DNA of 64,000 nucleotides from Tumebacillus flagellatus (GCF_000714935.1 NZ_JMIR01000005.1:103289-167288); one strand, 5' to 3'; shown: positions 17,309-26,634, counted from the first letter of the stretch. The notes: a model not told the origin generated them from the letters alone. Translations and numbers: made by a program.

Positions 17309-17719
17309 ATGAACATCGCTTTGATCGCCCATGATCGCAAAAAAGACACGCTGGTCAATTTCGCCGTCGCCTATCAGCACATCTTCGCCAAAGCCGTGCT
17401 GTACGCCACCGGTACGACCGGCATGCGGATTCAAGAAGCCACCGGGCTTACGGTGAACCGGTTTTTGTCCGGGCCGCTGGGCGGCGACCAGCAAATCGGA
17501 GCACTGATAGCGGAAAACCGGATGGATTTGGTGATTTTTTTCCGAGATCCGTTGACGGCGCAGCCGCATGAGCCGGACATCTTGGCGCTGCTGCGCTTGT
17601 GCGACGTGCACGACATTCCGGTCGCCACCAACATGGCGACGGCGGAAGTCTTGCTCCGCTCGCTGGAGTCGGGCGGCATGCAATGGCGTGAAGCTTTGAA
17701 AGAGGATCAACAACCCTAG
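17309..17719 (+). CDS. mgsA: Methylglyoxal synthase MgsA
   Basis: The 136-residue protein starts [13 protein letters not shown] with the conserved His-Asp, has ATGTTG in the phosphate-binding turn and [12 protein letters not shown] with the catalytic Asp. It turns dihydroxyacetone phosphate into methylglyoxal, a bypass of lower glycolysis under phosphate shortage. The dapB-mgsA order is as in B. subtilis. There bshB1 and bshA (bacillithiol synthesis) follow; here cca follows directly after 21 bp. Confidence 0.95.
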   Translation: MNIALIAHDRKKDTLVNFAVAYQHIFAKAVLYATGTTGMRIQEATGLTVNRFLSGPLGGDQQIGALIAENRMDLVIFFRDPLTAQPHEPDILALLRLCDVHDIPVATNMATAEVLLRSLESGGMQWREALKEDQQP

Positions 17720-17740
17720 AGACGTCAGGAGGGGAAGCGC

Positions 17741-18979
17741 GTGGATTCCTTCGAACGGGAAGCGTGGCAGGTGGTGGAGATTTTAGAGCAGGCCGGGTAT
17801 GAAGCGTACTTGGTCGGCGGGTGCGTGCGCGACAAACACTTGCAGCGCCCGGTGTACGACTATGACATCACCACGTCGGCGCTCCCGGACGACGTGATCG
17901 CGCTGTTTCCCCATACGGTGCCCACGGGAATCAAGCACGGCACCGTCACGGTGTTGCAAGGGGACGGGCAGTACGAAGTGACGACGTTTCGCACCGACGG
18001 CGAGTATGAGGACGGGCGGCGGCCGTCCAGCGTGATTTTCGTCCGGTCGCTGACGGAAGACTTGGCGCGGCGGGATTTCACGATCAACGCGATGGCGCTC
18101 TCCCGCGACGGCCGCCTGCACGATCCGTTCGGCGGGCTGCGCGATTTGAGAGACGGCGTGGTCTGCGCCGTCGGCGATCCCTTGAAGCGCTTCGACGAAG
18201 ACGCGCTGCGCATCTTGCGCGGCATCCGCTTCGCCTGCCAACTTCGTTTCACCATCGAGGAGAGAACGTTCGCCGCCATCGTCTACGAAGCGCAAGAACT
18301 CGGCAAGATCGCCCGCGAGCGCGTGCGCGAAGAGTGGCACAAGATGCTGCTCAGCTCGCCGAGCCTCGCCCTCGATCTCTTGCGCCGCACCGACACGCTG
18401 CGCTATGTGATCACGCGCCCGCCGACGTTTGATCTCCAGGTCAACGACCCGTGGGGACGCGGGATCGATCCGTGGCAACTGGCGGGCGAGTGGGCGGAGC
18501 AGGCGCCCGCCGACTTGCCGCTGCGTTATGCGATCTTGCTGACGGCGCTGCGTGTAGAGGACGCCCGCGTCGACAAAGTGCTCAGCGACCTCAAACTTTC
18601 CGGCGCGTTGAAATCGAGCATCCGCAACACGTTGCGCGTCGTCAAACTGGGCAGCCCCGCCGAGTGGCGGGATGTGTTCTGGCGCGAGACGTTCTATCGC
18701 TGCGGCAAAGAAGCGGTGCGGCGGGCGGTCTTGCTCCACGCGATCCTCCACGACCCGGAGAACCGCTCGCGATGGGAAGCGGATGTGGAGCGCCGCGCTG
18801 CCGCGCAGCCGATCTGGTCGCTCCAAGACCTTGCGCTCAGCGGCCAAGACCTGATCGCCGCCGGCCTCCCCGAAGGCCCGGAGATCGGCCGCGCCAACCA
18901 ACGTCTCGTGCACTGGGTGCTCCAACATCCGGACGCCAACACGCGGGAGCAGTTGCTCGCCAAACTGCAAGACTTCTAA
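17741..18979 (+). CDS. cca: CCA-adding tRNA nucleotidyltransferase
   Basis: The 412-residue protein has the nucleotidyltransferase head AYLVGGCVRDKHL with the catalytic pair YDYDITTSA, RRDFTINAMA, and the B/A motif region DEDALRILRGIRFACQLRF. It adds or repairs the 3' CCA end of tRNAs with CTP and ATP. The start is GTG at 17741 with AGGAGGGG 7 nt upstream. It is the last gene of the dapB unit; a strong bidirectional terminator follows. Confidence 0.95.
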   Translation: MDSFEREAWQVVEILEQAGYEAYLVGGCVRDKHLQRPVYDYDITTSALPDDVIALFPHTVPTGIKHGTVTVLQGDGQYEVTTFRTDGEYEDGRRPSSVIFVRSLTEDLARRDFTINAMALSRDGRLHDPFGGLRDLRDGVVCAVGDPLKRFDEDALRILRGIRFACQLRFTIEERTFAAIVYEAQELGKIARERVREEWHKMLLSSPSLALDLLRRTDTLRYVITRPPTFDLQVNDPWGRGIDPWQLAGEWAEQAPADLPLRYAILLTALRVEDARVDKVLSDLKLSGALKSSIRNTLRVVKLGSPAEWRDVFWRETFYRCGKEAVRRAVLLHAILHDPENRSRWEADVERRAAAQPIWSLQDLALSGQDLIAAGLPEGPEIGRANQRLVHWVLQHPDANTREQLLAKLQDF

Positions 18980-18991
18980 CCAAACGAAGCC

Positions 18992-19037
18992 AAAAGAGAC
19001 GGTGCCCCGCCAATCGCGCGGAGCACCGTCTCTTTTC
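18992..19037. terminator. Bidirectional terminator between cca and the converging GGDEF/EAL gene
   Basis: AAAAGAGACGGTGC pairs with GCACCGTCTCTTTT around a 17-nt loop region, with T/A runs on both sides. Confidence 0.85.
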
Positions 19038-19057
19038 TGCTAGAAACAATAAATATC

Positions 19058-21169
19058 TTACATCTCCAACCGCTTCCCCTCGCGCAACGCCTCTTCAAAC
19101 TGCTTGGCGGGCACGGGGCGGGAGAACAGATAGCCTTGCATGGAATCGCACTTCTCATGCCGCAAGAAGCGCAACTGTTCCTCCGTCTCCACGCCTTCCG
19201 CAATCACTTTCAAGCCCAGACTGTGCGCCATGAGGATGATGGCGCGGGGGATGGCGGAGTCGTCCTTGCGCGGAGAGCCGAGGTCTTTGATAAACGAGCG
19301 GTCGATTTTCAGCGAATCGACCGGCAAGCGCTGCAAGTAGCGAAGCGACGAGTAGCCCGTGCCGAAATCGTCGATCGAAATCTCGATGCCGAGCTCCTTC
19401 AGCGAGAGCAGCGTGTCGATGATCAACTCCGTGTCTTGAATGATCAAGCTCTCCGTGACTTCAAGCTCCAACCACTGCCCGTCCAACCCCGTCTCCCGCA
19501 ACACGCTGCGCACCGTCTCCACGAGGTTGGTGTACTGAAATTGACCGACGGAGAGGTTGACCGCCACGCGCAGGGGAGGGAGGCCGAGGTCTTGCCAACT
19601 GCGGTTTTGCGCGCAGGCGGTGCGCATCACCCATTCACCGAGCTTGCCGATCAGCCCGATCTCTTCGGCCAGCGGGATAAACTGGTCGGGCGGCACAAAG
19701 CCGAACGTGGGGTTGTACCAGCGCAAAAGTGCTTCCATGCCGTTGATCTCACCGGTCTCCAAATCGACTTTCGGCTGGTAGTGGAGGCTCAGTTCTTCGC
19801 GCTCGACCGCCCGGCGCAACGCTGTCTCCATCTCCAATTTGCTGTCCGTGCTCATCGACTCGGTATAGAAACGGTAGTTGTTGCGGCCCGACTCCTTGGC
19901 AAAATCCATCGCCGTGTCCGCCAAGCGGAGCAGGGTTTCCGCGTCGCCGCCGTGCTCAGGATAGATCGTGACCCCGACGCTCGTGGAAATGAACAGATCA
20001 TAGCCGTCCACCGTATAGGGCTCGGCGATTCCTTCCACCACGCGGGCGGCGATCGTTTCCACCTCCGCGGCACCGGAAACATCCGGCAAGATCACCGTAA
20101 ACCCGTCGCCAGTGATGCGGGAGACGATGTCTTGAGGGCGCACGCAAAAACGCAACCGCTCCGCAACGGCTTTGAGCAACTGGTCGCCGACGGTGTGACC
20201 GAGCGTGTCGTTGATCGTCTTGAAACGGTCGAGGTCGAGGAACAGCAGGGCGAGAGTTTGGCTGTTCCACTGTGCTTTTTCAATTTCCGCAGTCAGCCGC
20301 TTGCGAAATTGCACGCGGTTGGGCAGCCGGGTCAGCGGGTCGAAGTGCGCGAGGTCATGCAATTTCGCTTCGGCTTGCTTGCGCGCCGTCACGTCTTGGC
20401 GCACGGCGATGAAGTGCGTGATCTCGCCCGTTTCATCGTGAACCGGCGTAATTTTGGTCTCTTGGTAATAGAGGCTGCCGTCCTTGCGATGAGAGGCCGA
20501 TTCGCTTTCCCAATATTGCTCTTCCATCAGCAATTGAATGTGCTCGGCGATCTCCGCGATGTTTTGCTGCACCGCTTCTTCCAAAGTAAAGCCGGTCATC
20601 CGCGTAAACGCAGGGTTGACCCACTGAATCCGCCCGTCGCGGTCGGTGATCGCCACGGCGTTGGCGGTCGATTCCAGCGCAGCGCTTTGCAAGCGAAATC
20701 GGCTGGCGAGCTTCTGCAATTCCAGCGCATGCCCGAGAAATTGCGCCAAGTGCTTCATCGCGCCCAACTCGCGCTCGGTAAACGCGTGCGGCTCCGGGTC
20801 GATGGCACAGAGAGTGCCGAACATCGTCCCGTCGCCCAGCACGATCGGAACACCTAAGTAAGACCCGACCTGCCCGAGCGATTTCGTGTCATACAACTGT
20901 GCCACGGGGTGGGTGGCGGTATCGTCCATCACGAGCGGCTCCCGGCCGCCGGAGATATGCCCTCAGTAGGAATGTTCAATCGGCATTGTAAAGACGTTCG
21001 TCTCCACCATGCCCCGCACGCGATCCCGCATCTTCAAGATCGTAACCACTTCCGAATCGGTATACGCGATATAGAACGACCGCGTGTTCACCATCAACTC
21101 CACTAACGCCAACACATTAGTAGCCACTTCTTCGAAGTTAAAAAAATATCGAAGTTCTTGAGTAGCCAT
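19058..21169 (-). pseudogene. GAF-PAS-GGDEF-EAL cyclic-di-GMP phosphodiesterase, interrupted by an in-frame TGA
   Basis: One continuous frame of 704 codons is cut only by TGA at 20965-20963 (codon 69), in the middle of the GAF domain. Before it reads MPIEHSY, after it GHISGGREPLVMDDTATHP; a Cys is expected at this place in such GAF domains. Downstream are PAS (ESTANAVAITDRDGRIQWVNPAF), a GGDEF domain whose signature is degenerate (ITGDGF), and an EAL domain with intact EALLRW, DDFGTGYSSL, KIDRSF and EGVET. A cyclase role is unlikely and c-di-GMP hydrolysis more likely. The part from ATG 20932 could still be translated as a shortened protein. Nonsense mutation, sequencing error and recoding cannot be told apart here. 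Confidence 0.75.
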
Positions 21170-21301
21170 ACTCTCACCTCCTCATCCGCGCATTAATTCA
21201 GTTAACACTAAAATATCACGAAGCGGAACGCGCATCAAGAAGACTCGCTATCTTGTGACAAAAAAGAACTTTCTGAATGTATTGTTATTTATAGTACACT
21301 G

Positions 21302-21330
21302 TTGAAACTTTTTCGGAAATCCGCTAGAAT
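21302..21330 (+). promoter_or_regulatory. Sigma-A promoter of the symporter gene
   Basis: TTGAAA at 21302-21307, a 17-nt spacer and TAGAAT at 21325-21330, leaving an 80-nt leader. Confidence 0.65.
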
Positions 21331-21350
21331 AGATTCGTGGAGTTCTCTCT

Positions 21351-21365
21351 ACGAAAACGGTTTCT
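21351..21365 (+). promoter_or_regulatory. Possible CcpA-binding site (cre) in the symporter leader
   Basis: ACGAAAACGGTTTCT matches the cre pattern (central CG, AA before it, C near the end) except at two positions. It lies just after the predicted transcription start, where a bound repressor would act as a roadblock. Part of it is repeated nearby (CGAAAACGTT at 21369). Confidence 0.35.
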
Positions 21366-21415
21366 TTCGAAAACGTTCTTACCTATACACTTGAGAGTAG
21401 AAAGTGGTGATCGAC

Positions 21416-22723
21416 ATGCAACAACCGAAAAAGAAAAAATTCGGCCTGGCGATTCAAATTGCTATCGGTCTGATCTTAGGGATCGCGGTTGGCGCGATCT
21501 TCTACGGCAACCCGACCGTTGCCAAAGTTTTGCAGCCGATCGGGGACATTTTCATGCACCTGATCAAAATGATCGTCGTGCCGATCGTCATCTCGACGCT
21601 GATCGTCGGCGTATCGAGCGTCGGCGACGTCAAGAAGCTCGGGAAACTGGGCGGCAAGACGATTCTCTACTTCGAAATCATCACCACCGTTGCCATCCTC
21701 ATCGGCCTCTTGGTGGCGAACTTGGTTCATCCGGGAACCGGTGTCGACATGAGCCATCTCGCGAAATCGGACATCACGAAGTATGTCGCGACAAACGAGT
21801 CCATGCATTCGCACTCCTTGGTCGACACGCTGGTGGGAATTGTTCCGACGAACATCTTTGATTCGATCGTCAAGGGCGACATGCTGCCGATCATCTTCTT
21901 CTCTGTGCTCTTCGGCCTCGGCGTCGCAGCGCTTGGCGAACGCGGCAAGCCGTTGCAAAACTTCTTCCAAGCGACGGCGGACACGATGTTCTGGGTGACC
22001 AACCAAGTCATGAGATTCGCTCCGTTCGGCGTCTTTGCGCTGATCGGCGTCACCGTCTCCAAATTCGGTGTCTCGTCTCTGGTGCCGCTTGGCAAACTGG
22101 TGATCACCGTCTACTGTGCGATGGCGTTCTTCATTCTCGTCGTGTTCGGCGTGGTGGCGTGGATGTCCAAGATCTCGATCTTCACAATCTTGAAGATCCT
22201 CAAGGACGAAATCGTCTTGGCGTACACCACCGCTTCTTCGGAAGCCGTCCTGCCGCGCATCATGGAAAAAATGGAAGCGTACGGCTGCCCGAAGTATATC
22301 ACCTCGTTTGTCGTCCCGACCGGCTATTCGTTCAACTTGGACGGTTCGACGCTGTACCAAGCGATCGCGGCGATCTTCATCGCGCAGATGTACGGCATTC
22401 ACCTGCCGATTTCCGCGCAGATTTCGCTGGTGCTCGTGTTGATGGTCACTTCCAAAGGCATCGCCGGCGTGCCGGGCGTCTCCTTCGTCGTCTTGCTGGC
22501 GACCCTCGGCTCTGTGGGCATTCCGCTCGAAGGTCTCGCGTTCATCGCCGGGATCGACCGATTGCTGGACATGGCGCGCACCGTCGTCAACGTCGTCGGC
22601 AACTCGCTGGCGGCTGTCGTCATGTCGAAGTGGGAGCGTCAATTTGATGACAAGAAAGCGAAAGCCTATGTGGAATCGCTGAAAACCGACGGGGCGAGCG
22701 GGGGCAACGGTCTTTCCGCGTAA
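21416..22723 (+). CDS. Dicarboxylate/amino acid:cation symporter (GltT/DctA family)
   Basis: The 435-residue membrane protein of the DAACS family shows the HP1 serine-rich tip TTASSEAVLPRIMEKM, the TM7 motif VPTGYSFNLDGSTLY and the HP2/TM8 part SKGIAGVPGVSF and GIDRLLDMARTVVNVVGNS, with the substrate-binding Asp and Asn. It takes up glutamate, aspartate or C4-dicarboxylates with protons or sodium; the exact substrate cannot be read off. ATG 21416 has GTGGTGAT upstream; the frame extends to 21404 without a good start. It sits between cca and birA, which are adjacent in B. subtilis, so it is a lineage-specific insertion. Confidence 0.92.
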   Translation: MQQPKKKKFGLAIQIAIGLILGIAVGAIFYGNPTVAKVLQPIGDIFMHLIKMIVVPIVISTLIVGVSSVGDVKKLGKLGGKTILYFEIITTVAILIGLLVANLVHPGTGVDMSHLAKSDITKYVATNESMHSHSLVDTLVGIVPTNIFDSIVKGDMLPIIFFSVLFGLGVAALGERGKPLQNFFQATADTMFWVTNQVMRFAPFGVFALIGVTVSKFGVSSLVPLGKLVITVYCAMAFFILVVFGVVAWMSKISIFTILKILKDEIVLAYTTASSEAVLPRIMEKMEAYGCPKYITSFVVPTGYSFNLDGSTLYQAIAAIFIAQMYGIHLPISAQISLVLVLMVTSKGIAGVPGVSFVVLLATLGSVGIPLEGLAFIAGIDRLLDMARTVVNVVGNSLAAVVMSKWERQFDDKKAKAYVESLKTDGASGGNGLSA

Positions 22724-22770
22724 CCCGTTTGCGTAACCTAGTGAAGACAGCAAAGATATGGTATGCTTTT

Positions 22771-22807
22771 GAGGAGCCTCTCGTCGGTGACGGGGGGCTC
22801 CTTTTTC
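22771..22807 (+). terminator. Terminator after the symporter gene
   Basis: AGGAGCC pairs with GGCTCCTTTTT around a loop of about 17 nt. It lies right before the birA ribosome-binding site. Confidence 0.7.
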
Positions 22808-22827
22808 ACAAGGAGGTTGACGAGAGC

Positions 22828-23802
22828 ATGCAAGGAACCATTTTACATATGTTGCGCGAAACGCCGGGCGGGTTCGTCTCCGGTGAAGCGATGTGCCAAG
22901 CGTGCGGGGTCTCGCGCACGGCGATCTGGAAACACATCAAAGACCTGCAAGACGCAGGCTATCAAATTGAAGCGGTCCGCAACAAAGGCTACCGCTTGGT
23001 CGAATCGCCCGACCTCGTCACGGCGGCGGAAATCCGCGAAGGTTTGCAGACGACGCTGATCGGACAGAGCATCATCTATCGGGAGTCGTTGGATTCCACC
23101 AACACGTTGGCGCAGCAGATGGCAAACCAAGGCGCACCTGAAGGAACGGTCGTCATCGCCGACGAGCAGACGTCCGGGCGGGGGAGACGCGGCCGCCAGT
23201 GGTTCTCGCCGCCGCACTCCGGCATCTGGATGTCGCTGATCTTGCGCCCGGAACTGCCGCTGGCGCACGCGGCGCAAATCACGCTCGTCGCCGCCGTCGC
23301 GCTCTGCCAAGCGCTCTCCCGCGCCACCGGCGTCAAAGCGGGCATCAAATGGCCGAACGATATCCTTTTTAATGGGAAAAAATGCTGCGGCATCCTCACC
23401 GAGATGCACGCCGAATTTGATCAGATTCACCACTTGGTCGTTGGGATCGGCATCAACGTCAACATCCCGCAAGCGGACTTCCCGGACGAGCTCCAAAGCA
23501 TCGCCACGTCGCTGCAAGCGATTCGCGGCGAGAAATTGGCGCGCGCCGAAGTCGTGCGCACCGTGCTGGAGGAATTTGAACCGCTGTACCGCCGGTACGT
23601 CAACAACGGCGGCTTCGGCTCTCTGCGCGACGCCTGGAAAGCGAACAACATCACGCTTGGCAACCGCATCGTCGCGCACACCGCGCGCGGCGACATCGAG
23701 GGCAAGGCGCTGGACATCGACGAATTCGGCGTGCTGCTCATGGAGAAAGACAACGGCGAGCAAGAGAAAATCTACTCCGCCGACATCACCGTTTTCGTCT
23801 AA
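22828..23802 (+). CDS. birA: Bifunctional biotin-protein ligase / biotin operon repressor BirA
   Basis: The 324-residue protein begins with a winged helix (GGFVSGEAMCQACGVSRTAIWKHIK), so it can bind DNA. The ligase domain has STNTLAQQ, the biotinoyl-AMP loop EQTSGRGRRGRQWFSP and IKWPNDIL. It charges acetyl-CoA and pyruvate carboxylases with biotin and, when idle, represses biotin genes. The true start is ATG 22828, with AGGAGG 11 nt upstream; the longer frame from 22729 crosses the preceding terminator. A terminator follows at 23820. Confidence 0.94.
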   Translation: MQGTILHMLRETPGGFVSGEAMCQACGVSRTAIWKHIKDLQDAGYQIEAVRNKGYRLVESPDLVTAAEIREGLQTTLIGQSIIYRESLDSTNTLAQQMANQGAPEGTVVIADEQTSGRGRRGRQWFSPPHSGIWMSLILRPELPLAHAAQITLVAAVALCQALSRATGVKAGIKWPNDILFNGKKCCGILTEMHAEFDQIHHLVVGIGINVNIPQADFPDELQSIATSLQAIRGEKLARAEVVRTVLEEFEPLYRRYVNNGGFGSLRDAWKANNITLGNRIVAHTARGDIEGKALDIDEFGVLLMEKDNGEQEKIYSADITVFV

Positions 23803-23819
23803 CCGCTTCTGCTCCTCCC

Positions 23820-23856
23820 AAAACGCCTCCGCCGCGCATCCGGTTGAGGCGTTTTT
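23820..23856 (+). terminator. Terminator after birA
   Basis: AAAACGCCTC pairs with GAGGCGTTTTT around a 16-nt loop. Confidence 0.75.
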
Positions 23857-23901
23857 CGTGCACTTGGGCATGTTAAGCGCATAGGGAGGAGGAAGCAGAT
23901 C

Positions 23902-24615
23902 ATGAACAACGGTCTGAAGCGCCTGATTACAGGTTGTTTTTTCTTGCTGGCCCTCTTGATCCCCGGCACGGGGCAGACTCGGGACCTGCAGAAAAGCGAC
24001 GTCGTGCGCGAAGTGGCGACCAATGAAAAAGTCGTCGCGTTTACGTTCGACGACGGTCCTTATCCAAATACACCGCGCATTCTCGATATTTTGGCACAGT
24101 ACGGAGCGAAAGCGACGTTTTTTACGATTGGCAAGCGGGCGGAGTGGTTGCCGGATACGGTGCGGCGCGTTGCGCAAGAAGGGCACGAATTGGCGAACCA
24201 CACGTACAACCACCCGTCGATGCGCAAAATCTCCTCAGAAGAACTGCACGAAGAAATCACGCACGCCTCCACGGTGCTGGAGAAGATCGCGCACGTCAAA
24301 CCTGTACTGTTTCGCCCGCCGGGCGGGTATTACAACGACATGATCGTCAACACCGCCCGTGCCGACCATTGCACCGTCATCATGTGGTCTCCGAACCTCG
24401 ACACCGGCGACTGGAAACGGCCCGGCGTGCACAAGATCGTCCAGCGCGTGCTGAAGAACGTCCGCAACGGCTCGATCGTGCTGTTTCATGATCGGGAAGC
24501 GCAAACGGGACAAGCATTGGAACAGCTCTTGCCCGCGTTGCAAAAGCAGGGCTACTCGTTCGTCACCGTCTCGGAGTTGCTGGAAATTCGCAATGCGCCC
24601 ACGAATTCTCAATAA
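23902..24615 (+). CDS. Secreted polysaccharide deacetylase (NodB domain)
   Basis: The 237-residue protein has a signal peptide (basic start, then CFFLLALLIPGTG) and a NodB homology domain: TFDDGPYPNT holds the catalytic Asp and metal Asp, HTYNH the two metal His, RPPGGYYN the substrate-groove Arg, and FHDRE the C-terminal catalytic His. It removes acetyl groups from cell-wall or extracellular N-acetylglucosamine/muramic acid; spore-cortex (PdaA/PdaB-like) roles are possible. AGGGAGGAGG lies upstream of ATG 23902. The gene is inserted between birA and panB, which are neighbours in B. subtilis. Confidence 0.9.
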   Translation: MNNGLKRLITGCFFLLALLIPGTGQTRDLQKSDVVREVATNEKVVAFTFDDGPYPNTPRILDILAQYGAKATFFTIGKRAEWLPDTVRRVAQEGHELANHTYNHPSMRKISSEELHEEITHASTVLEKIAHVKPVLFRPPGGYYNDMIVNTARADHCTVIMWSPNLDTGDWKRPGVHKIVQRVLKNVRNGSIVLFHDREAQTGQALEQLLPALQKQGYSFVTVSELLEIRNAPTNSQ

Positions 24616-24644
24616 TATGTCTAGCACTCCGCAAAACAATCGGG

Positions 24645-24884
24645 TATACTCAGGGGGTGGAGACGGTATCCAAAGCTGAACTGTACTCCCGACGTGATGG
24701 AAACTGTACGACCCTTGAATTCCAACTTTACACATCTGCTCTGAGCCGATTCGGACCGAGACAGGGAACTGAGAATCAAGACCAAGGATGACTCTTCGTG
24801 CCCAAAACCAGGCTCGCAGGGTCTTTTTTTGTCTATAACCTAACTAGATTCGGCTCCCGGCAGACCACCCAAGGAGGAGTCCTT
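24645..24884 (+). promoter_or_regulatory. Long panB leader with an intrinsic terminator; candidate cis-regulatory RNA
   Basis: A -10 box TATACT at 24645-24650 is followed by about 230 nt without a gene. The leader ends in a terminator hairpin: GACTCTTCGTGCC (from 24790) pairs 11 of 13 with GGCTCGCAGGGTC (to 24823), then seven T, 54 nt before the panB start. An upstream AAGACC at 24777-24782 could pair with GGTCTT at 24820-24825 and act against it. Such a layout fits transcription attenuation. The pan RNA motif is known upstream of pantothenate genes in Firmicutes, but its consensus could not be confirmed here; T-box and TPP hallmarks were not found. Confidence 0.5.
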
Positions 24885-25739
24885 ATGAGCACGAGCAAGC
24901 TGTCCACGGTCAAATTGCAAGAGATGAAGCGCGACCGGCAGAAGGTCGTCATGTTGACCGCCTATGACTATCCGACCGCACGCGCCGCAGAAGAAGGCGA
25001 CGTCGACGTGATCCTCGTTGGCGATTCGCTGGGCATGGTCGTTCTCGGCTATGACTCCACACTGCCTGTGACGATGGAGGATATGATCCACCACACGAAA
25101 GCGGTTACACGCGGGGCGAAATCGACGATGATCGTCACCGACCTGCCGTTCCTGTCGTACCACATCTCCACTCCGGAAGCGGTTCGCAACGCCGGACGAC
25201 TGATCCAAGAGGGCGGCGCCGACGCCGTCAAGATCGAAGGCGGACGGGAAATTCTGGAGCAAGTGCAAGCGATTGTGCGCGCCGGCATCCCGGTTTGCGG
25301 GCACATCGGCCTGCAACCGCAGATGGTCAACCAACTCGGCGGCTACAAAGTCCAAGGCAAGGACTTCGAAGGCGCGAAGAAGATTTTCGAAGACGCGCTG
25401 CTCTTGCAAGAAGCGGGTTGCTTCGCCCTCGTGCTCGAATGCGTGCCGACGCCGCTTGCCGCTTTGATTTCGGAGCGCTTGACGATCCCGACGATCGGCA
25501 TCGGCGCGGGCGACGGCTGCGACGGGCAAGTGCTGGTCGTCCACGACATGCTCGGGATCACCGACCGCTACCTGCCGAAGTTTGCCAAAAAATACGGCGA
25601 ACTCGGCGATGCCATGCTCAACTCCGTCAGCCAATTCGCGCAAGAAGTGCGCGAAAGCAAGTTCCCGGAAGCGCAGCACGGTTTTAAAATGGCGGACGAT
25701 GTTTTGGAAAGACTAGTAGAGGAGACCGGACGTTCATGA
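24885..25739 (+). CDS. panB: 3-methyl-2-oxobutanoate hydroxymethyltransferase PanB
   Basis: The 284-residue TIM-barrel enzyme transfers a hydroxymethyl group from 5,10-methylene-THF to ketoisovalerate, the first committed step to pantothenate and CoA. Motifs are TAYDYPTARAAEEG, VGDSLGMVVLGYDSTLPVTM (metal-binding Asp), GRLIQEGGADAVKIEGG and ALVLECVP. AAGGAGG lies before ATG 24885; the frame opening at 24798 runs through the leader terminator and is not used. It overlaps panC by 4 bp. Confidence 0.95.
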   Translation: MSTSKLSTVKLQEMKRDRQKVVMLTAYDYPTARAAEEGDVDVILVGDSLGMVVLGYDSTLPVTMEDMIHHTKAVTRGAKSTMIVTDLPFLSYHISTPEAVRNAGRLIQEGGADAVKIEGGREILEQVQAIVRAGIPVCGHIGLQPQMVNQLGGYKVQGKDFEGAKKIFEDALLLQEAGCFALVLECVPTPLAALISERLTIPTIGIGAGDGCDGQVLVVHDMLGITDRYLPKFAKKYGELGDAMLNSVSQFAQEVRESKFPEAQHGFKMADDVLERLVEETGRS

Positions 25740-26590
25740 TCATCTTGCACACGATTGCAGAAGTACGACGCTACGTGGCCGAGCAGCGGGCGGGCGGCAA
25801 AACCGTCGGCCTCGTGCCGACGATGGGCTATCTCCACGAAGGGCACCTCTCCTTGGTGCGTCAAGCCAAGGAACAGTGTGATGTCGCGGTGATGAGCATC
25901 TTCGTCAACCCGTTGCAATTTGGGCCGAACGAGGACTTTGACGCATACCCGCGCGATTTGGAGCGCGACGCACGCTTGGCGGAATCGGCGGGCGTGGACG
26001 TGATTTTTGCGCCGGGCGTCGACGAGATGTACCCGGACGGCGGCGGCAAATCCCTGACATACGTGGACGTGGAAGCGGTGACGGAAACGCTGTGCGGCGC
26101 GAAGCGCCCGGGGCACTTCCGGGGCGTGGCGACCGTCGTGACCAAGCTGTTCAACATCGTGTTGCCGGACCGGGCGTTTTTCGGCTTGAAAGACGCCCAG
26201 CAGGTCGTCGTGTTGCAGCAGATGGTTCGCGATCTGAACACGCCGGTGGAAGTTGTGCCGTGCCCGATCGTCCGCGAGCCGGACGGCCTCGCGATGAGTT
26301 CGCGCAACGTCTACTTGAGCGACGAGGAGCGCGTGCAGGCGTTGGTCTTGAGCCGTTCGCTTCGCATGGCGGCCGAGCGGGTGCAGGCGGGCGAGCGCGA
26401 CGCCGACGCGTTGGTCGCGGCGGTGCGCGAGATGATTCAGGAGCAACCGCTTGCGAAACTCGACTATGTGCAAATCGTTTCGATGCGCGACCTCTCGCTG
26501 CTTTCCACGCTGGATCAGCCGGCGCTGCTGGCACTGGCCGTGAAATTCGGCAAAACCCGTTTGATCGACAACATCGTCCTCGACATCTAG
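25736..26590 (+). CDS. panC: Pantothenate synthetase PanC
   Basis: The 284-residue enzyme joins pantoate and beta-alanine with ATP. It shows [15 protein letters not shown] (HIGH-like nucleotide site), [33 protein letters not shown] and the KMSKS-like [12 protein letters not shown]. The start codon overlaps the panB stop (ATGA), which shows translational coupling. panD follows 44 bp downstream. Confidence 0.96.
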   Translation: MIILHTIAEVRRYVAEQRAGGKTVGLVPTMGYLHEGHLSLVRQAKEQCDVAVMSIFVNPLQFGPNEDFDAYPRDLERDARLAESAGVDVIFAPGVDEMYPDGGGKSLTYVDVEAVTETLCGAKRPGHFRGVATVVTKLFNIVLPDRAFFGLKDAQQVVVLQQMVRDLNTPVEVVPCPIVREPDGLAMSSRNVYLSDEERVQALVLSRSLRMAAERVQAGERDADALVAAVREMIQEQPLAKLDYVQIVSMRDLSLLSTLDQPALLALAVKFGKTRLIDNIVLDI

Positions 26591-26634
26591 CAACGATCAC
26601 ATATAAAACCCAGAGACAAAGGGGATACAGAGAC

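Noticed and set aside
20930..20965. Firm claim of selenocysteine at the TGA codon
   Set aside because: The downstream hairpin is weak (6 bp with a bulge) and no selenium genes are in view; a plain nonsense change is simpler.
24616..24884. T-box or TPP riboswitch before panB
   Set aside because: The T-box GGTGG/ACCGCG motif is missing. CTGAGA appears by itself at 24769 without the rest of the TPP core.
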